From NCBI GenBank assembly GCA_027922465.2, contig BQMF02000003.1, positions 372,001 through 436,000 of the forward strand: a stretch of 64,000 nt of DNA. The letters are read 5' to 3'. The translations under genes were made by a program, and so were the position numbers. Within the stretch, counting starts at the first letter, position 1; each line of letters starts with the position of its first letter. Origin of the DNA: Turritopsis dohrnii. Taxonomy: Eukaryota; Cnidaria; Hydrozoa; Anthoathecata; Oceaniidae. The notes beneath the pieces were generated by a model, which had not been told where the DNA came from, ran no database searches, and was given only the letters and a program-made list of their open reading frames with translations. Of the stretch, positions 56,601 to 64,000 are shown one piece after another.

Positions 56601-58693
56601 TTTCAATATTTTTTGACTATCATCCTTGTAGGAATCATGTTTTGGAATTTTGTAAATTCTATTCTAATATACTTTCGAAAAACGTTTGCTTGATATTGTA
56701 TCATAAACGTGCTGTTTTTTATATAGTCTTAAGTAGTATCGATTTGTCCGTCCGACATAAAGCAAGTACTTTTGTAACAGACCCTTTTCCACTCTCATAA
56801 TTGCAACTATCTCATGATCGACTGACCGCCAGAAATACATATGGCATTGTTCTAACCTGCCCGAAGTTCCAGTATTCTAACCTGCCCGAAGTTCCAGTGT
56901 GCGGTCAGTCGAAAATGATGATAAAATTCAAAAATAATTGGTAGATTTTATTACCTCTCCAGGCATTCCTATTGGCAATTGCTTGAAACCATCATCCATA
57001 ATTACAATTTTAACATCATCTAAAATTTTGCCAACAGGACAGAATTTGCCATATGAGTTCAAATGATCGATTCTCTAGAGATAAGAAGTAGTAAGTGGAA
57101 CACGTACTAGGTGGGTACGATAAGGTACGATACGTAAAAGTCATTGGACAAATTTTTGTACGCAGACTTGTAACACACTCCATTGGACTTTGCTAAGAAA
57201 AGTCCACCAATGGAAGTGTTTATTTTATTCCTCTAAAAATAAAAGTTCTTAAGGGATGACTTTTAGCGTTGAATGAGTTTTCATTGCATGATGGGATTGT
57301 TTTCTTATTGACATCTCAAACCATTATAAACTTATCAGCCGTTAGCACATTGATAAAAGAACAGTGGTATGGTAGCATCTTGATTTTATAAGATTTGAAT
57401 TCCTACCTTTTCTAGCTCGCCCTTGGAGAGATTTGAAACCGTAACGTCGTGGCATTCTGAGATGCTATATAAATTCAACAATTTCACGTGAGGGAGTTTG
57501 CTGATGAAGCGATTTCGTAAAGAAATGGTTACGACTTCGCCACATAACCAAATGCACTCTAACTTTTGCAGGTAACTTTCAACATCCAGGTTGGTTTCAT
57601 CTAAAATTGTCTCTACAAAACAACAAGGATTGAGATTTGTTTTGCAACAGCACTCTTCTACACAGAGATTTTTTTTCAACAAACTACAAGAAACTACAAC
57701 GGAAGCCATACAGTTGGTTTACTCGATCATCGATGGTCCACAGCTAAAACTTTGTTATTTCTGTTTGGGTAAACGAGAACATTCTTGTGTGGTTTGCCCC
57801 TCGTTCTTTGCAAAAAAATAATAAAATGATAAATAATAAATAACCAAGTGATATCTTACCTAATAAAGAAGGCGTCATCAAAGTGGATGTTATCGAATTT
57901 TTTTGAAGAAATTCTAACAACTTCGGTGGGTCATAAATGACATCATCGGGGATGATGTAGGTTGTAGCGCCTTTAAGAAGTGGACGAAACATCTCCCAGA
58001 CAAAAAACACATTGCAAGCAATTCTATCGTTGGCGTGAAAAGGAAAATTATCATGTCGCCATTTATACGAAAGAACTGCTCCACGATGGGGACACATTAT
58101 ACCTATGTAAAAAAAACACGAATTCAACAACTTCAAAACAACCAAAATATGCTGACTCAGCTATTATACCCGCATCAGAAGGGTATGATTTTACCTTTTG
58201 GCGCGCCAGTTGTTCCCGAACTATAAACAATATACGCTAAATCATCTAGCGATGACGTCACATTTAAATCAATGTTCTGAACTTGCTGAGACATAGTTGT
58301 TGACCAGCTTTCGTCTAGCAAGATGATGCGAACGGTTGAAGGGAGCCATTTTTTGTAACACGACAGAGTAATTACGACAATCGGCTTTGCGTCGTCAAGA
58401 ACAGAATTAAGAAGAGGTATTGGGTAGCTATAATCGATTGGAAGGTAACATCCACCGGCTTTCAGTGCAGCCGTATATGCGACGGTGTATTCCATACAAC
58501 GCTCCATATATATGCCGACAGGCGAATCGGTTTTACACCCAAGTTGTCGTAATCTTTTGGCTAAGATTGTCGTAAGATCGTCTAATTGTTTATACGTCAG
58601 TGATCTGCCCTCATAATCGACGACTGCCGTTTTATTTGGCGTTTTCTTTGCTTGTACAGTAAATAACTCGTGCAAACACCATCCTTCTGCCAT
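47693..58693 (-). CDS. NRPS-like A-T-R-SDR enzyme (ATRR-like carboxylate reductase)
   Basis: One frame through 28 exons, 1260 residues. Exons (high to low): 58195-58693, 57860-58102, 57407-57612, 56955-57074, 56065-56283, 55845-55958, 55149-55231, 54583-54765, 54053-54199, 53906-53971, 53685-53817, 53150-53321, 53012-53073, 52872-52925, 52707-52792, 51684-51767, 51506-51588, 51172-51335, 51034-51095, 50859-50942, 50200-50372, 49741-49867, 49462-49543, 49237-49377, 48611-48703, 48071-48185, 47907-47950, 47693-47836. Adenylation domain 1-510: [11 protein letters not shown] (157-167), YRTGDWG (395-401), GKLD lysine 503. Carrier domain 515-600: DVGGHSL, Ser-558 takes the phosphopantetheine arm. 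Thioester reductase 645-985: TGSTGFLG (653-660), YAQSK (825-829). Short-chain reductase 1018-1260: TGASSGIG (1025-1032), N1102, S1154 or S1155, YSATK (1168-1172). The predicted reaction is activation of a carboxylic acid and two NAD(P)H reductions to an alcohol. This order is that of fungal ATRR (glycine betaine to choline). The weakest junction is the gtactg donor at 50858. Confidence 0.85.
48276..48380. repeat. 120-bp CAGTGGGCAAA MITE, copy 13
   Basis: CCTGCAAAGGAGTGTATTTC to TGACGATTTTTTCCACTGGG. Intron of the NRPS-like gene, left end damaged. Confidence 0.75.
49128..49229. repeat. 120-bp CAGTGGGCAAA MITE, copy 14 (ends lost)
   Basis: ATCAAATCACTGTGATGAAG to TGATCTTTCGACAAACTTGT. Abuts the exon ending at 49237. 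Confidence 0.75.
50601..50709. repeat. 120-bp CAGTGGGCAAA MITE, copy 15
   Basis: GTTCGTCAAAAAGTCACTAC to CAACAACTTTGTCTACTGGG. Intron of the NRPS-like gene. Confidence 0.75.
51428..51455. repeat. (AAAT)n microsatellite
   Basis: AAATAAATAAATAAATAAAT in an intron. Confidence 0.85.
52067..52184. repeat. 120-bp CAGTGGGCAAA MITE, copy 16
   Basis: AGCCGGCACATTTGTTTAAA to TCAAGATTTTGCCCACTCGG. Intron of the NRPS-like gene. Confidence 0.75.
54320..54437. repeat. 120-bp CAGTGGGCAAA MITE, copy 17
   Basis: CCCAGCCGGCACAATTGTTA to TTGACGATTATGCCCACTGG. It lies in the intron that splits the carrier-domain GG|HSL motif. Confidence 0.8.
55618..55725. repeat. 108-bp palindrome, ACCTTATCGG family
   Basis: CATACCTTATCGGAGAGAAT mirrored by TTTTCCCTCGATAAGGTATG, with inner AATTTCGTCGGGGAA / TTCCCCGACGAAAATT. 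Related to the CGTCGGACAAAA-bearing element at 59323-60354. Confidence 0.7.
56548..56784. mobile_element. 237-bp MITE, GGGTCTGTTACAAAAGTA family, copy 2
   Basis: Same ends as 39786-40019 and a closely similar interior in reverse orientation (AATCATGTTTTGGAATTTTG against its complement). Intron of the NRPS-like gene. Confidence 0.8.
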
Positions 58694-59322
58694 GTTCTTC
58701 CTACAACCTAGAAATCAATTTTTTTTGCTATTAATTAAAGGAATTATAGTTACTGCTCGAGTAAAACTTTAATTTCCCGTTGAATATAATGAAGATTGGT
58801 GTAAGCAGTTGTTCGATTTCACGAAAGCCTTATGGTATCAAATGAACAACAAACAACGTGATCCAATTGAAATGTGAGATCACAAACGAATGCTTGAATG
58901 CTACAAAGAAGAAAGATTACCCAAGTAAAAAAAAAAAATTGAGATTAGTCATTTGCTCGTCACAAGCTTTGTTATTTATTTGTTTATTTATTTCCAATTG
59001 TTGATCGGGTCATGTGGCTTTTCACAGGAAGTTATCTGATGCCATCACTCTTGACAGCTCTCAACCACCTTGCTGTTTTATGCATACATGCATTTGTGGA
59101 TACTATGCTAAGGAAACGGAGGAGTTCAATTCACTTCAAATCACGTGATCAGCACTGTCAATCAAACTTCCTGCTGTAAAAATAATTTATAGGAAGAAAT
59201 CTACTTAACAACAAAATTAAGGTCCCTTTCCAAAGAAATGTTAAATTCATTATGGTTAGTTTTCCATTTGATTTAACCCAAGAACATGATTTAACAAGAA
59301 AACTATACTGTGGTGAGACGAC

Positions 59323-60354
59323 ATCGGACAAAACAATGTCGGACAAAAGTGACGAAATTTTCCATGGGTGACGAAAATTTTGTCCGACGAATAATTTTGT
59401 CCGACGAAAATTTTGTCCGACGAATAATTTTGTCCGACGAAAAATTTTGTCCAAAACGAAAGTTCAAATTCGCTCTTTTTTTCATGAAATTTTGAAAATC
59501 TTTCGATCCCGGAATCCTGGATAGGGACCAGGGAGTAGTTTTCGGTCATCGAATAAAAGTTCAAAGCTGACCAATATTGAAAAATCCTGGCACTAAAGAC
59601 CTTAAAGAGATTTAGAAAGTTTTTTTTCGTGGCATAAAACATTATACTATCTTTTTATACTATAAAACGTTAGCTATATATCTACAATAACAGAAGTAAA
59701 AAAAAAACAAGTAAAAATGTTTGTAAAATGACTGGAAAAGGCAAGCCGACATTCATTTACAGTACAACTTTTGAATTGTTCTGAAATCGACCAAGACATT
59801 TAAGCAGTGAATTAAATAGCGGAGCTCATTTCCTGATTTAAGACCTGAAACAAAAACATGCAAAAGAAAAAGACCTGTTGGTACAATCATACAATAGTAA
59901 AGAAGATTGCCCACACAGTTTAAAAGTTTCATAATGAAATACTAACGATGTATATAAAAACGACTGTCTTTTTTAGATATCTCTAAAGGGATTTTCAATT
60001 TTTTCTAAAATTGTCGATGCTGTTTTAACCGCTTCTGAAATGCCAGCACTATCAAATCCCTTGATGATCATATTTGGATGTTCTAAAAGGTGATCATACA
60101 AATCAACGATCCAAGATGCATGGAGAGGCTTTAAATCGGCTAGTTTTGATGAAGTTTTTACATCAGCTGGGTCGATTCCCCGTTTTAATTGGATTTTTTT
60201 ATCTTCCCTTTAAATTTTAAAAATGGACGAAATTTTTCGTCGGACACAATTTTTCGTCGGACAAAAGTGACGAAATTTTCCTTGGGTGACGAATATTTTG
60301 TCCGACGAATAATTTTGTCCGACGAAAATTTTGTCCGACATTGTTTTGTCCGAT
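59323..60354 (-). mobile_element. About 1.03-kb DNA transposon remnant with inverted CGTCGGACAAAA arrays
   Basis: Left end ATCGGACAAAACAATGTCGG and right end CCGACATTGTTTTGTCCGAT are perfect inverses. Inside, TTTTGTCCGACGAATAA-type units are repeated about five times at the left and again near the right end, together with a conserved GTGACGAAATTTTCC(A/T)TGGGTGACGAA block. The interior carries a transposase-like C-terminal fragment. The ends are well kept, so this is a recent deletion derivative of a coding element. Confidence 0.7.
59973..60210 (-). pseudogene. C-terminal fragment of a DDE-type transposase
   Basis: Reads KIQLKRGIDPADVKTSSKLA, then LKPLHASWIVDLYDHLLEHP, then IIKGFDSAGISEAV and a stop. 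LKPLHAxWxxxLYxxx...GFxxAGI is a pattern I associate with the tail of Tigger/jerky-like transposon proteins. The rest of the protein is missing. The family assignment is from memory. Confidence 0.45.
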
Positions 60355-61230
60355 AAGGTAGCTTACCAAAATATTCGTGATGATCTCAAACGATTGTTCT
60401 ACGAAATAAAACACAATCCACCACGACTTTGGTTAGATTCCATACAATCACGATTAGCAGTGAAATAAAAAAAGTGTAGATTTGAGTATTATACTGTTTT
60501 TTTTTTTTTCGTTTGACCAACCAATAGCTTATGAATATTGATGTGAGAACTCGAATAGATTTATTGACAAGGGAATCGCGAAAAGAAAATCTTGGAAGCA
60601 GATGGCGTGTAATGCTTTTTTTTTGTTTTTTTTTTCGAAAAAGAACTTTCTTTTGTTTTCCTTTTCTTTTTCTGTGATTATTACGTTCTTCAGTTTTTCA
60701 ATAAATAAAAGACACTCCTATAAAGTCATTTTGGGGTGGGGTGAAATCGTATTGATTCTCTATCATTTGTGAAGAACTGTGGTTGGCCACTTTAACAAAA
60801 ACTCAAGTTAAAAAAAAAAAAAAAAAGAAGCGCGTAAAGATGGTCTGAACTAAACCAACTAGACGTTTCGATTTTGAAAAAAATGATGGATATCAAGAAG
60901 TACATACAAATTATCTAACTTATAGTTTAAAAGAAACATTTCTGAACAAAAATATCGAGGAAATGTTTGGACAGCAACACCTTCCCCTCGTCAGGCGTAA
61001 ATCGGTTAAGTAATTGTGTATACCAACATTCCACCAATCATTGTTTGGAAAAACTTAACATTATACATGTTCAACAACTGCTTCATAACAGACCTTTTCT
61101 CCGAGGTTGTAAATATAGATAGTCTTGCTATAGTGTATACACTTTACTTGATTTCGGATTGCAACAGAATCCGATAACAGATTTTCAACTTGCTTACACG
61201 ATTTCCAATCTCTTTTAGCTGGTAATCCCC

Positions 61231-61349
61231 AACCTCGAACCCAGGGATTCTTGCGTTTTCAATATACGGATAGCGGCAAAGATTACCTTCTTCTTTGCCA
61301 CTATATCCCGTATATCGAAAAGGCAAGATACCATAGGTTCGTGGTTGGG
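61231..61349. repeat. 119-bp palindromic repeat, ACCTNGNACCCAGG family, copy 3
   Basis: AACCTCGAACCCAGGGATTC mirrored by GATACCATAGGTTCGTGGTT, longer loop than copies 1 and 2. Confidence 0.65.
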
Positions 61350-61686
61350 TAATCCCAGTATGAAAGTATCGACTAAAGCACATAGACTAAACCGGTTTGT
61401 GTTTATGGCTTGTCTCATTTTTTAAATGTTAATGACATCATTCACGATTGGCTCTTGGGGCGCATATGACCGTGGGCGGAGATGCATCAGTATAAAGTTC
61501 TTTTCTTATTGTAAATTCTTCAAGTTAGAAACTAGATGAAGGCTGTAGTGGTATAGGTTAGGCCTATTATCTGTCAAGGTATCATTAATGCTATCATTAA
61601 CGTATCATTAACGGACAATACAATGTTTAAAAATTATACTTTTATAATAACCTACAGTCATTATTGCATTCAAACCTCTTGCTTTC

Positions 61687-61784
61687 ACAGTGGGAAACTT
61701 GTTGAAAAACACTGCGAAGGAGTGCATTTCCTAAGAAATATACACACTATTTCAATAAAAATGCTCTTCATCGCAGTGACTTTG
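61687..61784. repeat. 120-bp CAGTGGGCAAA MITE, copy 18 (right end lost)
   Basis: CAGTGGGAAACTTGTTGAAA to TCTTCATCGCAGTGACTTT. Confidence 0.75.
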
Positions 61785-62231
61785 CATTGGTTGATTTTAA
61801 AATTTAAAATCTCGAATTGTTTTGTTTTTTTTTATCTCGAATCATTTTCAAGAACATGCTAGTGTAAGCAGGTTCGTGAAAAGCATAGAATTCACTTTCT
61901 AAGTGGTATAAATCTTGTTGAAATGCTCAATGCTTTTATCACTAGAGTTTAACTTGTATAAAGCAAAGTGCTGATGTGAGTTTCTGGTTGAAACAGAGAG
62001 TCCCTAACTGCACCCTCTACTTTTGCCGGATCTAAAATTATGATTGAAAAATAACAGTACCTTTTCTTTTCCCACCGAATATTGTCGCGAACATTTATAG
62101 TTTTCGTATCAACATTGACAAAAAATACAGTGAAGAAGCTTTTGTTATTAAAATCTACTAATCGCCAGATTAACCATGAGCGCAGACATTTTGTGAGAAT
62201 TGAAATATTTACACGCAAAAATAAGTGTGCA

Positions 62232-63471
62232 TTACAAAATTTTCTTCAGCGTACTAAAAACAACGTCATTCCCAAGTACGTCGTTATGGTTAACATCATG
62301 TAGTTCCATTGACGTCACCACTTCCGTTTGCTTTGATTTGAAGTGGCTGCAAAGACGAAGTGATTCGATATTTACAGTCCCGTCACCGTCGCCTTTGATA
62401 AGTCGGGGAAATTCGTCGGGAAAATTATCACCATAGATAAGCCTACGGACGGTTGAGTTAGGTTTATTTCCATGGAAACAATAAATTGGGACACCAGGGG
62501 ACGTTTGCATTAGGTAAGTACTGTTGGCGATATGGCGTCTCATCTTGCTTCCGTCAGGAAATCCAACATCCGACAAAAACACATCAAGATCGGAAAGTCG
62601 ATAATTTCGTTTCTTTGTATTTACTATTACGTCATCATTCGGCCATAAAGACAAAGATGGTAGCATAAAGAGATTGCTTGTACTGGTTCGTTGTTCCGAC
62701 CTCACGGCCAGTCGGTTTACTAAGAATTCAGGGATTCCTTCCAAATATCCGGAGCCATACACAAGAACTTCTTGTATCGTGCCGCCAAAAACGCCTAAAG
62801 TATATTGAAGTAAAAATGTTTATTTTGTAGTTAAATGACGTATATTACATTCTGGGAACAGCGAATACAAATAAAAAAATATTGAAATCGCTACATTTAT
62901 GTGCAAATGACTTAAACCAAACAAATTTGTGCATTTGAATGTGTTCACACTCACCTGATAAAGCAACCCATTGTTTGATGTATTGTTTTTTCCAGTCTGT
63001 CGTTCGTAGAGATAAAAAATACAAAGTAACAGGACAGCCGTAGCTGTGGGAAATCAGAGTGACTTTTTTCTTTCCGTTCATCGTGTACGTTTCCTCGATC
63101 AGTTTTTTCAATTCCGTGTGATAAGCAGCTGGTACTTTATCTAAACAAATTCACTTGAGAAATTCACAAGATCACTTTGACAGGTTTCGTATCAAAAATA
63201 TATACGTCAGATGCTAAAACCAAGATTAAAATTTAAGTAGATCCAGGGATAATATTTACCCGGAGAATATCTAAAATCATAGGGAGCTGCACGCACATCC
63301 TTTCCCCGTTTGTAACCCAGTTTAACAATGTTTTCTACCAATGGCTTGATGTATTTCACTAATCCAAAGCTATCCAATGTTTCAACACTGTACGTGTCCC
63401 CAAATCCTGGAGTTCGTGTGACCACTCCTGGAGCGTTTGTCGCCACCATATTCTTCATATCCCATTGCAAT
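62232..63471 (-). CDS. PLA2G15: Group XV phospholipase A2 / LCAT-family lipase, 3' part
   Basis: Lysosomal or secreted acyl hydrolase/transferase of the LCAT family. Exons: 63260-63471, 62955-63140, 62232-62794, in phase, giving the C-terminal 319 residues. The nucleophile Ser is in LISHSYGCPV (exon 2). The Asp is in KGDGDGTVNIESL and the His in HDVNHNDVLG (exon 3), a full catalytic triad. GFGDTYSVETLD and RAAPYDFRYSPG are typical of LCAT/PLA2G15. The N-terminal exon, with signal peptide and lid Cys pair, lies right of the window. Whether it is PLA2G15 or a phospholipase-type LCAT paralogue cannot be settled from this part. Confidence 0.88.
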
Positions 63472-63535
63472 CTATATGGAAGGAAAAAGAATGAAAGGAC
63501 ATAAAGGGCAGTAATTACAACACTTTTTTTATATA

Positions 63536-63688
63536 CAGTTAAGTTCCGTTATCACGGACTGTCAATAGACCGAATAAAAAGTTGGAGATAGCGCGACTTC
63601 AAGATAACAAGATTTATATTGGGCTGTAAATGCTGACCAAGGTTTTTGTTGGAGATAACTCGAAGTTTGAGAAAACGAGAGTTAACTG
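63536..63688. mobile_element. 153-bp pogo/Tigger-type MITE with TA flanks
   Basis: Ends CAGTTAAGTTCCGTTATCAC and AACGAGAGTTAACTG, with TA directly outside both (63534-63535, 63689-63690). TA duplication and the CAGTTNA(N)TC(G)TTATC style are those of pogo-type elements. Confidence 0.65.
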
Positions 63689-63820
63689 TACAGGCAACAA
63701 AAGATACTTTAAACGGTCCAAAACTGCTTAATTTTTAAATTATTTTAGGTCTAAAAGATACACATCAATTACATATTTCAGCCCTCTGACTGTTTATTAT
63801 TTTCAGCATTTCAAATTATA

Positions 63821-63935
63821 CCCAGTGAGCAAATTTGTTGAAAAATTGCTGCGAAGAAGTGCATTTCTATAGAAGTATACACACTATTTCAATAAAAATG
63901 CTCTTCATCGCAGAGACTTGATTTTGCCCGCTGGG
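63821..63935. repeat. 120-bp CAGTGGGCAAA MITE, copy 19
   Basis: CCCAGTGAGCAAATTTGTTG to TTGATTTTGCCCGCTGGG. Both arms present. Confidence 0.85.
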
Positions 63936-64000
63936 TAAATATTTATCACAGTTGTACACAGATCATCCCTTCGTGTCCCTTGAATTATGGAAATGTGAGC

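Larger units (their letters stand above)
58694..62231. other. Intergenic region upstream of the NRPS-like gene
   Basis: Contains the promoter of the NRPS-like gene (no motif assigned), a 1-kb transposon with a transposase fragment, a palindrome, MITE copy 18 and poly-T/poly-A runs. No host exon seen. Confidence 0.5.
63472..64000. other. Intron of the PLA2G15-like gene, running out of the window
   Basis: Holds two MITEs, listed. No upstream exon recognised before the window ends. Confidence 0.5.

Overview
This window is nuclear DNA of an animal: AT-rich, full of introns, and packed with short non-autonomous DNA transposons. Every gene was rebuilt exon by exon, using GT/AG junctions and reading phase. 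The gene set, together with repeat proteins of a kind I associate with cnidarian genomes, suggests a cnidarian or another early-branching marine invertebrate. The phylum is an inference and is not proven by the sequence.

Layout: (1) 1-2786, + strand, the 3' two thirds of HADHB, the mitochondrial trifunctional-enzyme thiolase. (2) 5331-8209, - strand, a Dickkopf-3-like secreted cysteine-rich protein, last exon not found. (3) 11187-21425, - strand, a complete CaMKII gene whose Thr-286 falls at residue 286 of the model and which carries two phase-matched candidate mutually exclusive exons at the calmodulin-binding segment. (4) 21426-26388, a gene-free transposon graveyard (Harbinger-like, pogo-like and CXC-type remnants). 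(5) 26389-30658, - strand, COQ2, the polyprenyltransferase of ubiquinone synthesis, again with two equal-length candidate mutually exclusive exons. (6) 32289-33647, - strand, an R7-type RGS protein with an uninterrupted coding region. (7) 35380-36106, the 3' end of a LINE. (8) 38882-43695, - strand, gamma-glutamyltransferase. (9) 47693-58693, - strand, a 28-exon gene that reads in frame as one roughly 1260-residue protein: adenylation, carrier, thioester reductase and a second short-chain reductase. (10) 62232-63471, - strand, the 3' part of a group XV phospholipase A2/LCAT-like lipase.

The most unusual gene is the NRPS-like one. Its order A-T-R-SDR is that of the fungal glycine betaine reductase ATRR, which makes choline from betaine. 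In this protein the usual alpha-amino-binding Asp of the adenylation pocket is replaced by Val. The COQ2 exon pair resembles the coq-2 exon switch that selects rhodoquinone over ubiquinone in helminths. The genes otherwise look like an ordinary, unclustered animal neighbourhood; apart from HADHB, all of them lie on the - strand.

Repeats make up much of the non-coding DNA. One family of about 120 bp, ending in CCCAGTGGGCAAA/TTTGCCCACTGGG, occurs about 19 times. At least eight further families with inverted ends are present, several with recognisable target-site duplications.
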